A stretch of DNA of 64,000 bases from contig CALXRC010000001.1 of assembly GCA_944390865.1 (NCBI GenBank), forward strand, positions 1-64,000. The letters run 5' to 3'. The DNA comes from an uncultured Spirochaetales bacterium (GTDB lineage Bacteria; Spirochaetota; Spirochaetia; Sphaerochaetales; Sphaerochaetaceae). Position numbers and translations under genes: made by a program. The notes below the pieces were generated by a model that was not told the DNA's origin, did no database searches, and was given only the letters and a program-made list of their open reading frames with translations. Positions 41,014 through 50,020 of this stretch are shown here, in pieces. Within the stretch, counting starts at the first letter, position 1. Each line of letters begins with the position of its first letter.

Positions 41014-42957
41014 TCACGCCTGCATCAAGTCTTCAATAGCACCGGCAACATCTTCTTCTGCGGGAATAGTGCTGCGTTCCAGCGTACGCGTGAACGGATT
41101 GGGCCTGTCTTTGGCAGACAATATCCGTACAGGACGCTTCAATGCACTGAAACACTCGCTGTCAGAGGCAATGAGGGCCGCTACAGTCGAGGCGACAGAG
41201 CCGGAAAGCGGAGTGTCCTCGACAATGACAGCCCGTCCTGTCTTTCTGACGCTGTTAAGGATTGTCTCCTCATCAAGCGGTTTTATTGTGGCAAGGTCAA
41301 TGTGCTCCACGTCGCAGTCAACAAGGCTGAGAGCCCTTCTGCAGACCAGGGTCGCATGAGAATAGGAAATGAGAGTCAGCTGGCTGCCTTCCCTGAGAAC
41401 CTGAGCCTTTCCTATCGGCCATGAGCTCAGACTGTCACCGGCCTCTCCCACACTGTCGTAAAGCGCCTTGTGCTCAATGAAAAGCACGGGATCAGGATCG
41501 CCTGCGGCAGCTTTCAGAAGACATTTTGCGGTGAAAGGATCAGAAGGAGCGACAATCTTCAGTCCGGGAATGCTGAGAAACATGGTCTCCAGACACTGTG
41601 TATGCTGGCTTCCATGCCCCGTTCCGCTTCCCATCGGAGTGCGCAGGACCATGGGACAGGAAAGCTGTCCGGCACTCATGTACCTGAGCTTCGCGGCATG
41701 GTTGATGAGACCGTCTGATGCCAGTGTCGAGAAATCTCCGTACATTATTTCGACAACAGGGTGTTCGCCAAGCGCGGCGGCTCCGACAGCCATTGTGGTG
41801 AAAGCCTCCTCACTGACAGGCGTTTCCAGCACCTGATCAGGGAAAGCCTCACTCAGCCCCTGCGTGACGGAAAAGCAGCCTCCGTACAGCCCGACATCCT
41901 CACCGATCAGGCTGGCTCTGCTGTCACTGGCAAGAATCTCAGCAAGCGCCTCGCGTATGGCCTGTCTGTAGCTTGCCGGATGCAGGCCGCTCCTGCGGAC
42001 AGGACACTGCACAGGAGGAGCGCAGACATAAGAGTCAAGCTCATCCTCAGAAAGCATGTCAGACCTGTTTTCCAGCGCCTCTTTGTGCGCCTTTTCCACC
42101 TCAAGCCAGACTTCCTGCCTGATCTGTCTGATGCCGGCCTTCGTCAGATTGAGCTTTTCCTCATATCTGGCGATAGGATCCCTTTCCTTCCAGGCCGCCT
42201 CCTCTTCCCTGCTCCTGTAGGCACAGGAGTCAGACTTGCTGTGTCCGCACTGGCGGTAAGTGTCCACCTCAATGAACACCGGCTCGCAGTGAGAGATGAT
42301 ATAGCTGCGCGCTGCCCTCACTGTCTCAATGACGGCATCAAGATCGTTTCCGTCAACCCGGAAAGACTTGATCGAGTACCCCGCAGCTCTTGAAGCAATG
42401 TCATCAGTGGAGATCATCCTCGCCTGGGCGGCAGACATTCCGTAATGGTTGTTCTCGCAGTAGAAAAGCACTGGAAGCGACCAGACGGAAGCAAGGTTCA
42501 TCGATTCATGAACAACACCGCGGCTTGTGGCCCCGTCTCCCATGATCGCAGCAGCTATCTGCTTTTTCTTCTGTCTGGCAAGCGCAAAGGCAATGCCTGT
42601 GGCAAGAGCGACTGATGAGCCGACTATGGCAGAAGAGCCGAAGTCGTGAGTAGAGACATCAGTCATGTGCATTGAGCCTCCGATTCCCTTGCAAAGTCCC
42701 TGTCTTGAGCCGTAAAGCTCACTGAACATGGCAGCAAGATCAGAACCGCGTGCGACATTAAAGCCATGGCAGCGATGTGTCGGAACTATCCAGTCACCCT
42801 CATCAAGGGCAAGGCAGAGGCCTGTATGGCTGGCCTCCTGAGCAATATTGAGATGCGTTGTCCCGTACATTCCGCCCTCAGCAAACAGCTGCTGGACCTT
42901 TTCCTCAAAAAAGCGGGAACGGAGCATCAGACGGTAAGATTCGATTTTATCTGTCAC
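41014..42957 (-). CDS. fused E1 alpha-beta thiamine-diphosphate dehydrogenase subunit
   Basis: A 647-residue protein that joins the alpha and beta chains of a 2-oxo-acid or acetoin dehydrogenase E1. Residues 1 to about 310 are the alpha part, with the thiamine-diphosphate motif GDGATSR ... ENN (GDG-x-NN). After a linker containing VCAPPVQCP, the beta part begins near HPASYRQAIREALAEIL and includes IGEDVGLYGG and the ETPVSEEAFTTMAVGAA segment. Both halves look complete. No E2 or E3 gene is near, so the partner and the exact 2-oxo acid are unknown. The start is GTG at 42957. Confidence 0.88.
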   Translation of the reverse strand: MTDKIESYRLMLRSRFFEEKVQQLFAEGGMYGTTHLNIAQEASHTGLCLALDEGDWIVPTHRCHGFNVARGSDLAAMFSELYGSRQGLCKGIGGSMHMTDVSTHDFGSSAIVGSSVALATGIAFALARQKKKQIAAAIMGDGATSRGVVHESMNLASVWSLPVLFYCENNHYGMSAAQARMISTDDIASRAAGYSIKSFRVDGNDLDAVIETVRAARSYIISHCEPVFIEVDTYRQCGHSKSDSCAYRSREEEAAWKERDPIARYEEKLNLTKAGIRQIRQEVWLEVEKAHKEALENRSDMLSEDELDSYVCAPPVQCPVRRSGLHPASYRQAIREALAEILASDSRASLIGEDVGLYGGCFSVTQGLSEAFPDQVLETPVSEEAFTTMAVGAAALGEHPVVEIMYGDFSTLASDGLINHAAKLRYMSAGQLSCPMVLRTPMGSGTGHGSQHTQCLETMFLSIPGLKIVAPSDPFTAKCLLKAAAGDPDPVLFIEHKALYDSVGEAGDSLSSWPIGKAQVLREGSQLTLISYSHATLVCRRALSLVDCDVEHIDLATIKPLDEETILNSVRKTGRAVIVEDTPLSGSVASTVAALIASDSECFSALKRPVRILSAKDRPNPFTRTLERSTIPAEEDVAGAIEDLMQA

Positions 42958-43005
42958 AATACACCCCGGATGTAGAGTCCGGCGGTCACCCCCTCAGCAC
43001 GATTG

Positions 43006-43503
43006 TCAGATATAGACATGCTCAATCTGGCCTGAAAAAGACCAGTGCACATCTTTTTCCTTATAATAGACAGCTGCCACACTCTTGTCCAGAATGAGGC
43101 GCTCATCCATCTCCCTCATATATATTTTCCTGCAGGCAAAAGTCAGGTTTGCCTCATTATAGACGACATAGTCCCCTATTCTCTCATCAGTCAGGCCTGA
43201 TCCTGCAAGCTTGTCCACATCCCAGCCCCTGTGGGTCTCGCAGTATTCCAGCACCCTGCTGTGCTCATGGGGAAAGAATGAGACAGTGAACCTGTCGGTG
43301 GTGCGCAGGAAATCACAAGTATAGCGTGAGGGCCTGACATAGACAGTGACCACAGGGTGCCCCCACAGAAAACCCATCAGCCCCCAGGAAGCAGTTGTCA
43401 GCGCGACCTGGCTTGACTTTGCGGCGCTGATAAGAAAGCCCTCCTCTCCGATCATTGAAAAGGGGTTGAACTCAAGCTGGCTGATAAGCACTTCTGATTT
43501 CAT
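43006..43503 (-). CDS. flavin reductase-like FMN-binding protein
   Basis: A 165-residue protein of the flavin reductase/DIM6-NTAB family with a split-barrel FMN-binding fold. NPFSMIGEEGFLISA at the start, TTASWGLMGFLWGHPVVTVYV with conserved Trp, RPSRYTCDFLRTTDRFTVSFF and the YCETHRGWDVDKLAGSGL segment are typical. I use ATG 43503, preceded by AGGAGG at seven bases; an upstream in-frame start would include an unrelated leader. It heads a minus-strand run with the fused E1 gene. The partner monooxygenase or other role is unknown. Confidence 0.82.
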   Translation of the reverse strand: MKSEVLISQLEFNPFSMIGEEGFLISAAKSSQVALTTASWGLMGFLWGHPVVTVYVRPSRYTCDFLRTTDRFTVSFFPHEHSRVLEYCETHRGWDVDKLAGSGLTDERIGDYVVYNEANLTFACRKIYMREMDERLILDKSVAAVYYKEKDVHWSFSGQIEHVYI

Positions 43504-43649
43504 TGCGGTACCTCCTGAGATCAATTCTAGCATATGCCTGTCTGTTATCAAGCTCAAAGAGGGGGCTGACAGGCATTTTCCCACAGGCTGTACAAAGAGG
43601 CCGGAGTTTGCCTAAAATACAGCTGTCAACAAATTTTCAAGGAAGTGCG

Positions 43650-44213
43650 ATGGCTAAATCACTGACAATTCCGCCTCTTACAGAGGATCTGGCTCAGGTG
43701 CTGATTGATGCGGCAACCATTGAGCGCCGTGTGGACGAGCTTGCTTTTGAAATCAGCAAGGATTACCAGAACATCTCGCAGCCCCTTCTCATCATCGGAG
43801 TGCTGAAAGGTTCGTTCATCTTCCTGGCAGACCTGTGCAGGAAGCTTTCTGTCCCCCATGTTGTCGATTTCATTGCGATCTCAAGCTACGGAAGCGGCGG
43901 AGACCAGCAGGGAAATGTCAGAATGCTGATGGATATCAGGGAGAACATGGCAGGCCGCGACGTGCTGATTGTGGAAGACATTCTCGACAGCGGAAACACA
44001 CTGGCCTATCTTCAGCGCAATTTCAGCACAAGAGGTGCAAAGAGCGTGAGAATAGCCACATTCCTGGACAAGCCGGAACGCCACAAGGTGGACCTGAAGC
44101 TTGATTACATGGGCTTCACAATCCCTGATGTGTGGGTTGTCGGCTACGGGCTTGACTACAAGGAGAAGTACCGCACTCTCCCTTATATCGCAGAAATGTA
44201 TCCAGTACACTAG
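43650..44213 (+). CDS. hpt: hypoxanthine phosphoribosyltransferase
   Basis: Purine-salvage enzyme that forms IMP or GMP from base and PRPP. It has 187 residues. IIGVLKGSFIFLADLCR is the early LKGS-type loop, and VLIVEDILDSGNTLAYL is the PRPP-binding motif with the catalytic Asp. The later segment PDVWVVGYGLDYKEKYR contacts the purine. I chose ATG 43650, preceded by AAGGAAG. It opens a salvage and AMP-forming cluster (hpt, a second transferase, purA, purB). Confidence 0.92.
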   Translation: MAKSLTIPPLTEDLAQVLIDAATIERRVDELAFEISKDYQNISQPLLIIGVLKGSFIFLADLCRKLSVPHVVDFIAISSYGSGGDQQGNVRMLMDIRENMAGRDVLIVEDILDSGNTLAYLQRNFSTRGAKSVRIATFLDKPERHKVDLKLDYMGFTIPDVWVVGYGLDYKEKYRTLPYIAEMYPVH

Positions 44214-44226
44214 GCGGAGGACATAT

Positions 44227-44772
44227 ATGAGCGACAAGTTTTATGTAAGCTACAACACAGTGCACAAACTGGTTAAAGGGCTTGCACAGAAAATTCTGGA
44301 CAGCGGCTTCGATCCTGATGTTATCGTTGCCATCGGATCTGGCGGCTTCATTCCTGCCAGAATTATCAAGACTTTCATCAACAGACCAATTTATGCTGTC
44401 GGCATTTCCTATTACGGAGTTGACAAGAAGCATAAGGATCACCCGACAAAGATCCAGTGGATTGATGAGGTCGCTGATCAGCTCAGGGGCAAAAAGGTTC
44501 TGCTCATCGATGAGGTTGATGACACAAGAGCGACGCTTGCCTACTGTGTCGGAGAACTGCTGAGCTACAAGCCGGAGGAGATTGCTGTCCTGGTGCTCCA
44601 CAACAAGCTCAAGAAGAAGGATGTGGAATTCCCGCCTGAGATCAGACGCTACTACCCCGCACTTGAAATTGAGGACAAGTGGATCAAGTATCCATGGGAT
44701 GCGGAAGATATTGATGAGCATACACGCCTTGAGGCTGAGATGCTCAGCGAAATGAACAAGGAGAAGCTATGA
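44227..44772 (+). CDS. second purine phosphoribosyltransferase (xanthine/guanine type)
   Basis: A 181-residue type I phosphoribosyltransferase. VIVAIGSGGFIPARIIKTF is an atypical early loop and VLLIDEVDDTRATLAYCV is the PRPP motif (two acidic residues then Thr). The base-binding C-terminus with KWIKYPWDAED is like xanthine-guanine transferases. It starts 13 bases after the hpt stop with GGCGGAGG, and overlaps purA by four bases. Specificity for xanthine or guanine is inferred from the hpt neighbour already covering hypoxanthine. Confidence 0.8.
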   Translation: MSDKFYVSYNTVHKLVKGLAQKILDSGFDPDVIVAIGSGGFIPARIIKTFINRPIYAVGISYYGVDKKHKDHPTKIQWIDEVADQLRGKKVLLIDEVDDTRATLAYCVGELLSYKPEEIAVLVLHNKLKKKDVEFPPEIRRYYPALEIEDKWIKYPWDAEDIDEHTRLEAEMLSEMNKEKL

Positions 44773-46040
44773 GTGTCAATGCTGTAGTAGGAGTCCAGTG
44801 GGGAGATGAGGGCAAGGGAAGAATCGTCGACTACCTTGCAAAGGATGCAGAGCTCGTCATCCGTTTCCAGGGCGGGGACAATGCAGGGCATACAGTCATC
44901 AACGATCAGGGGAAGTTTGCCCTTCACATCATTCCGTCAGGAGTCTTCAATCCTGATACAATGAACATCGTCTCAGCCGGAACAGTCGTCAATTTTGACA
45001 CTATGGCCGGAGAGATTGACCATATTGAGCAGGTCAGCGGACGCAGTGTCGACAATGTCTTCATTGACCGCAGGGCCCATCTTATCATGCCATATCACTG
45101 CCTGCTTGACGGCGCAGAGGAGAACAAGCGCTCTGACAGCCAGAAAATAGGAACCACAAAGCGCGGAATCGGACCATGCTACAGCGATAAGGCTGCCAGA
45201 ATGGGACTGAGAGCCGGCGACATTCTCGATGAGGACTGGCTGAGGACAAGGATCGAGCTTCTGCTGCCTAAGAAGAACAGAGATCTTGAATACTATGGCC
45301 TCAAGACCTTCACGGTCGATGAGCTCATGGAGCTGTGCGCCAGATGGAAGGCACGCTTCGGCTCTTATATCATCGACTCTGTTCCTGTCGTGCGTGAAGC
45401 GGTTGAATCAGACAAGAAGATCCTGCTCGAAGGACAGCTGGGCATCATGAGAGACAATGACTGGGGCATCTATCCTTATACCACAAGCTCCAACCCGACT
45501 GTTGCAGGAGCCTGCAACGGCGCAGGCATTGCGCCCTGCCGCATCAGCAGAGTCTACGGTGTGATCAAGGCCTACTCCACTTCTGTAGGAGGAGGTCCGT
45601 ACATGACAGAACTCTTTGACTCCGACGGAGAGAAGCTGAGGAGAATCGGAGGAGAATTTGGAGCGACTACAGGCAGACCGAGACGCTGCGGCTGGCTCGA
45701 CCTCGTTGCCGCAGACTACGCCTGCTATATGAACGGCGTCACAGATCTTGCCCTCACGAAGCTTGACGTGCTTGACAGCTTTGAGACAATCAAGGTCTGT
45801 ACAGGCTATATGATCGACGGAGAGTATTACAGCTATCTTCCTGACACTTCCTATCAGGAAAGGGCAAAGCCTGTTTATGAGGAATGGTCAGGCTGGATGT
45901 GCGACACCACAAAATGCAGGACCTGGGAAGAGCTGCCGGAAAAGGCAAGAGCCTATATCCTTGCCATAGAGGAAAAGCTGCACACCCACATCACTTACAT
46001 TTCTGTCGGCCCAGAGCGGGATCAGCTCATCGTCCGCTGA
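44769..46040 (+). CDS. purA: adenylosuccinate synthetase
   Basis: GTP-dependent enzyme that converts IMP and aspartate to adenylosuccinate. It has 423 residues, the usual length. The start VVGVQWGDEGKGRIVDYL is the GTP loop with catalytic Asp, and GGDNAGHTV supplies the catalytic His. GTTKRGIGPCYSDKAAR, ILLEGQLGIMRD and the late TTGRPRRCGWLDL are all family marks. It lies between the transferase and purB. An attenuator-like hairpin follows. Confidence 0.95.
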   Translation: MSVNAVVGVQWGDEGKGRIVDYLAKDAELVIRFQGGDNAGHTVINDQGKFALHIIPSGVFNPDTMNIVSAGTVVNFDTMAGEIDHIEQVSGRSVDNVFIDRRAHLIMPYHCLLDGAEENKRSDSQKIGTTKRGIGPCYSDKAARMGLRAGDILDEDWLRTRIELLLPKKNRDLEYYGLKTFTVDELMELCARWKARFGSYIIDSVPVVREAVESDKKILLEGQLGIMRDNDWGIYPYTTSSNPTVAGACNGAGIAPCRISRVYGVIKAYSTSVGGGPYMTELFDSDGEKLRRIGGEFGATTGRPRRCGWLDLVAADYACYMNGVTDLALTKLDVLDSFETIKVCTGYMIDGEYYSYLPDTSYQERAKPVYEEWSGWMCDTTKCRTWEELPEKARAYILAIEEKLHTHITYISVGPERDQLIVR

Positions 46041-46051
46041 AGTGCATTATA

Positions 46052-46085
46052 ATGCCGGCACACTGCCGGCATTAACTGTTTTTGG
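46052..46085 (+). terminator. hairpin between purA and purB (terminator or attenuator)
   Basis: AATGCCGGCA and TGCCGGCATT form a perfect 10-bp stem with a three-base loop, then AACTGTTTTT. It lies 13 bases before the purB ATG and overlaps the approach to its ribosome-binding site, so it may lower purB expression. A TATAAT also occurs at 46049-46054 but without a good -35. Confidence 0.55.
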
Positions 46086-46096
46086 AGACATATTTT

Positions 46097-47503
46097 ATGA
46101 CTGAATTCACTCATGACACCTTCATATCCCCATTCACCTGGCGCTATGGCTCGCAGCAGATGAGGGCTATTTTCAGCGAACGGCACAAGAGAGAGCTGCT
46201 GAGACAGATCTGGATTGCCATAGCAAAAGCGGAATCAAAGGCAGGCCTGGTCAGCCAGAGGCAGATCGACGAGCTTGAGGCACATGCCCGCGACATTGAC
46301 ATTGAGAGAGCCTCACAGATCGAAAGCGAGATCAGGCACGACCTGATGGCAGAGATCAAGACTTATGCAGAGCAGTGTCCGGAAGCAGGCGCCATCATCC
46401 ACCTTGGCGCCACCAGCATGGATATTCTGGACAACATGGATGCAGTCAGGCTGAAAGAGGCGCTGTCGCTCGTGATAAAGGAAACAGGCAGCCTTCTTTC
46501 TGCCTTCCAGGAGAAAATGGAAGCTTACAGGGACACTCCATGCATGGCCTTCACGCATCTTCAGCCTGCCGAGATAACCACAATAGGCTACCGTCTCAGC
46601 CAGAGTGCGCAGGATCTGTGCGACGATCTGGAAGAGCTGATCCATGTCAGTGAATCAGTCAGGGGAAAGGGCCTGAAAGGCGCTGTGGGAACAGGTGCAA
46701 GCTACAAGGAGCTTGTAAAAGGCAGCGGCCTGACTTCCATGGAGCTGGAAGCGCTCGTGATGAAGGAACTTGGGCTGAAGTGCTACGATGCCGCCACACA
46801 GATCTACACGAGGAAGCAGGATCTCAGAATCATCCAGGCCCTCTCCTCGCTGTGCTGCACAATGTATAAGTTCGCTGCGGACTTCCGCATCATGCAGTCT
46901 CCTCCTGTCGGAGAATGGTCTGAGCCTTTCGGCAGGAAACAGGTCGGCTCCTCTGCCATGCCGTTCAAGCGCAACCCGATCAACTGCGAGAAAGTAGACT
47001 CCCTGACCCGCTTTGTCTCATCGCTTTATATGACAGCCTGGCAGAACGGCGCCACAACCTTCCTGGAACGCACGCTGGATGACAGCGCGAACAGGAGAAT
47101 CATGCTCCCTGAAGCCTTCCTTGCGACAGAAGAGGCCCTGCTGACGCTGACAAAGGTCGTAAAAGGAATGGATGTGCATATGGCGGCAGTGCAGCGCCTC
47201 ATGTCATCCTACGGAATCTTCAGCGCAACGGAGCGGCTGCTGATGAAAGCAGGAAAGCGCGGTGCTGACAGGCAGGAGATGCATGAAGTCATCAGGGAGG
47301 AAAGTCTCAAAGCCTGGGCTGAAGTGCAGGAAGGCAGAAGCAACAACCTCAGAGAGAGCCTGATCAGCGACAAAAGGCTTCTTGATTACTTCAGCAAGGA
47401 TGAGATCGCCTCGCTTCTGAATGCGGATGACTATACAGGCGACGCCGCCCAGCGCACTGACCTTGTGCTTGAGCGCATCAGGCAAGTACTAGGCCGGCTT
47501 TGA
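46097..47503 (+). CDS. purB: adenylosuccinate lyase
   Basis: Lyase acting twice in purine synthesis, on SAICAR and on adenylosuccinate. The 468-residue protein has IHLGATSMDILDN (conserved His-Leu-Gly-Ala-Thr-Ser), TPCMAFTHLQPAEITTIGYR with the catalytic His, and the flexible signature loop KQVGSSAMPFKRNPINCE. I use ATG 46097, eight bases after GGAGA; an in-frame TTG at 46082 lies ahead of that site. Its 3' end overlaps the convergent VTT gene by 26 bases. It completes the pathway left open in the operon at 12-23 kb. Confidence 0.94.
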   Translation: MTEFTHDTFISPFTWRYGSQQMRAIFSERHKRELLRQIWIAIAKAESKAGLVSQRQIDELEAHARDIDIERASQIESEIRHDLMAEIKTYAEQCPEAGAIIHLGATSMDILDNMDAVRLKEALSLVIKETGSLLSAFQEKMEAYRDTPCMAFTHLQPAEITTIGYRLSQSAQDLCDDLEELIHVSESVRGKGLKGAVGTGASYKELVKGSGLTSMELEALVMKELGLKCYDAATQIYTRKQDLRIIQALSSLCCTMYKFAADFRIMQSPPVGEWSEPFGRKQVGSSAMPFKRNPINCEKVDSLTRFVSSLYMTAWQNGATTFLERTLDDSANRRIMLPEAFLATEEALLTLTKVVKGMDVHMAAVQRLMSSYGIFSATERLLMKAGKRGADRQEMHEVIREESLKAWAEVQEGRSNNLRESLISDKRLLDYFSKDEIASLLNADDYTGDAAQRTDLVLERIRQVLGRL

Positions 47504-48062
47504 AAAGGAAGAAGTAGATTCCGTTGCGCAGGATCCTGAACAGGCAGCAGGGAAGCACTTTCTTGCTGCTCAGCTTCACGGCACCGGCTGCCATGCATAC
47601 TGTAGAGAATGGAATTGGCGTAAGCGTGGAGAGAATGACAAAGACAATGCCGTAGCGGTTAATGTATTTTCCCCACTTGTCCTTTGCCTTCTCAACCCAT
47701 TTGTCGATTACGGGCACCCTTATAAGCAGCCGGCCGATGAAATAGCTGGCCCAGCCGCCCAGGGCTGATGCCAGGCCTATGACAGGCACGACTTCATACC
47801 ACGGCATGCCTGCCACTACCGGAAAGACAAAGTCCGGAGAAAGGGGAAGGATGAGAGTGTCAACAATGAAGACATACAGGAAAATGCCGGCAAGCCCGAA
47901 ATTCTCGTCAACATAGCTGACAATCCTGTCGTAGTTCTCAGTTCCTATCAGCTGGACAGCAATATAAAAGGCTGCGAATATCAGCACAATCGGGATCAGC
48001 CCGATCGTAATGACCTTCGCCCAGTTCAGCTTTGCATCATCATTTTTGTCAATTTCACTCAT
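47478..48062 (-). CDS. VTT-domain (DedA/TVP38-type) membrane protein
   Basis: A 194-residue integral membrane protein with about five hydrophobic segments and the VTT/SNARE-associated domain. LPLSPDFVFPVVAGMPWYEVVPVIGLA, ASYFIGRLL and the late TLTPIPFSTVCMAAGAVKL are the conserved parts (with the P-x-P/S region). Family members act in lipid scrambling or membrane homeostasis. I start at ATG 48062, preceded by AAGGAAG. Its 5' end overlaps the upstream alanyl-editing gene by eight bases. Confidence 0.8.
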   Translation of the reverse strand: MSEIDKNDDAKLNWAKVITIGLIPIVLIFAAFYIAVQLIGTENYDRIVSYVDENFGLAGIFLYVFIVDTLILPLSPDFVFPVVAGMPWYEVVPVIGLASALGGWASYFIGRLLIRVPVIDKWVEKAKDKWGKYINRYGIVFVILSTLTPIPFSTVCMAAGAVKLSSKKVLPCCLFRILRNGIYFFLFKAGLVLA

Positions 48063-49191
48063 TGGATTCTTCCTTCTCAAACATATCAGAGACAACACTC
48101 ATCAGTTCCGTCCTGCTGCACTGGGCCCTGCCCTGAAACAGCGGGGCTCTGCCGCCTCCGCTGATTCTGAGGGCAGAGAAATGAGTCCTGAATTCATTAA
48201 AGAGCTCCTGAGATCCGCTCAGCAGCCAGACAATGACTCCATCCTTCTCTCTGAGAGCAAAGAACTGCTTCCGGCCTGCGCATTTCTGGAATGCAGAAAG
48301 CTCAAACGGAGAGTCAAAGACCGGCGGGCAGCACTCAATAAAGGAAGCAGCCGCATTTTCAGACACAGTCCTCAGCTCCGCTCTGAGCGCCTTCACCTCT
48401 TCAAGCACAGTTTCCAGCGCACAGACCACATTATCTGCAGGAGCAGAGAGCAAGGCTCCGGCTCTCATGACAATTTCCCGGTTGGCATGATTGTATCTGA
48501 GCGCATTGTCAGCATAATGCCAGAATGTGCGTACATGGCCGCGTATCTTTTCCTGACCGGCATAGGCCACAAGACCCACCTCTGCGGCTGATGACACGTG
48601 AAGGCCGCCGCAGGCGATGAGATCAGTATTATCGATGCTGACAAGACGGACAGGCCCTGTCACCTTGACAGAACGCCTCAGGCCCATTGAGACAGCCTCT
48701 TCATGACTCACAGTCCGGCTTGTCACCTTCTCTGCGCTGCAGATGTGTTCATTGATAAGGCTCTCAAGTTCATACAGCAGACTGTCATCGCACGGCTGGA
48801 CAAACTCGACAGTCAGCTCATCGTCTCCAAGATGGATTGCGACAGTATCAAGCTGGAAATGCGTATAGGCCAGACCTGCGATCATGTGCTGTGCGGTATG
48901 GGCCTTCATGAGATGGTAGCGCTTCGGCCAGTCGACAAGGAGACGGACACTGTCACCCGGATGAAAGGCCGAGCTGCCTTCTGTCAGATGAACTGTCTCA
49001 CCGCCGCGGCAGACTGTTGATGTGACAGGAATGCCGCTGATCAGGCCGCTGTCGCCGCGCTGTCCTCCGCCTTCCGGATAAAAGACAGTCCGGTTCAGCA
49101 CCAGGCCGTCAGGATAAACAGCCAGCACCTTCGCATCCAGCTCTGTCAGATAGGGATCGCTGTAATAAACTTTTTCAGTCTCTAATGGCAT
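48055..49191 (-). CDS. AlaX-type alanyl-tRNA editing protein with DHHA1 domain
   Basis: A free-standing editing protein that removes mischarged serine or glycine from tRNA-Ala. It has 378 residues. The N-terminal AlaRS-like part shows TVFYPEGGGQRGDSGLI, and the zinc ligands are HTAQH (H-x3-H) and CGGLH (C-x3-H). The C-terminal DHHA1 domain ends with ISGGGRAPLFQGRA. This is the longer AlaX-L form. ATG 49191 is my choice on protein alignment grounds (MPLETEKVYYSD); no clear ribosome-binding site is seen. Confidence 0.85.
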   Translation of the reverse strand: MPLETEKVYYSDPYLTELDAKVLAVYPDGLVLNRTVFYPEGGGQRGDSGLISGIPVTSTVCRGGETVHLTEGSSAFHPGDSVRLLVDWPKRYHLMKAHTAQHMIAGLAYTHFQLDTVAIHLGDDELTVEFVQPCDDSLLYELESLINEHICSAEKVTSRTVSHEEAVSMGLRRSVKVTGPVRLVSIDNTDLIACGGLHVSSAAEVGLVAYAGQEKIRGHVRTFWHYADNALRYNHANREIVMRAGALLSAPADNVVCALETVLEEVKALRAELRTVSENAAASFIECCPPVFDSPFELSAFQKCAGRKQFFALREKDGVIVWLLSGSQELFNEFRTHFSALRISGGGRAPLFQGRAQCSRTELMSVVSDMFEKEESNE

Positions 49192-49302
49192 AACAGAATG
49201 AAAATTAATCTTATAAACGGAATTGGGCAACGGGGTGAAACAGACAGCAGGACGCAGCTTTGTCTGACAGGTCAATTTTCTTGCAGAACTAACGAAATAT
49301 TA

Positions 49303-49938
49303 TCAGCCCTTTTTCTCTTCTCCGACCATTCTGGCCACAGGAAGCTTAAGGTTATGCCTTATCGCATAGATGCGGATCAGGCTGACAAGGACAGCGCAGA
49401 CAGCAAAGCGCAGCCCGGTGCCGGTTGAAGGGAAGTTCTCCAGAATAATGTACACGACGGCTCCGATTACTGAGGCCGTGGCATAAAAGTCAGATTTGAG
49501 CACAGATGGGATCTCTTTGGAAAACACATCTCTCAGCACTCCTCCGCCAACTGCCCCCAGCAGTCCTGACAGCACCTGGCCTGCCGTTCCGAGGCCGATG
49601 AGGCAGGCTTTCTCAAGTCCGATGGCAGTGAAGACTCCAAGCCCGATGGCATCGCAGTAGAGGATTGTGCGCCAGCGTCCGACAAACTTGGGCGCAGTAA
49701 AGAAGACAATGATGCCTGTGACTGCAGACAGGATGATGTAGGCACTGTCCGTAAAGGCGGCAACAGGAGTGAGTCCCAGCAGGCAGTCCCTCGTCATTCC
49801 CCCGGCGCAGCCGACAGTCACGGCCATGACGATGACGCCGAAGAAATCGAGCCTGAGACGCACTGCCTTGACAGCGCCGGTGATTGCGAAGATCACAGTC
49901 CCGAAAAGATCAAAAAAATAAATCACGTCCTGCTGCAT
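49303..49938 (-). CDS. TRIC-family (UPF0126/YicG) membrane protein
   Basis: A 211-residue protein with about seven membrane helices in two similar halves. The first has FDLFGTVIFAITGAVKA and AGGMTRDCLLG; the second has IGLGVFTAIGLEKA and GGGVLRDVFSKEIPSVL. The paired GG-x-x-RD motifs identify the trimeric intracellular cation channel family, whose bacterial members conduct potassium-like cations or glycine. I use ATG 49938; a TTG upstream would add fifteen residues. No clear ribosome-binding site. Confidence 0.85.
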   Translation of the reverse strand: MQQDVIYFFDLFGTVIFAITGAVKAVRLRLDFFGVIVMAVTVGCAGGMTRDCLLGLTPVAAFTDSAYIILSAVTGIIVFFTAPKFVGRWRTILYCDAIGLGVFTAIGLEKACLIGLGTAGQVLSGLLGAVGGGVLRDVFSKEIPSVLKSDFYATASVIGAVVYIILENFPSTGTGLRFAVCAVLVSLIRIYAIRHNLKLPVARMVGEEKKG

Positions 49939-50020
49939 GGCCAGAAGTGTATTCCAAAAACTGCCTGTTGTTAAGATCAGCAAAAAGCATTATTTTCCAT
50001 TAACAGGGAGGAAAAGAAGA

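Noticed and set aside
41761-42393. 210-codon plus-strand frame opposite the fused E1 gene
   Set aside because: Antisense to the E1 alpha/beta junction, with no start signal and no recognisable domain.
46049-46054. TATAAT before purB as a separate promoter
   Set aside because: It has a perfect -10 but no credible -35 at 15-19 bases, and it overlaps the base of the purA-purB hairpin.
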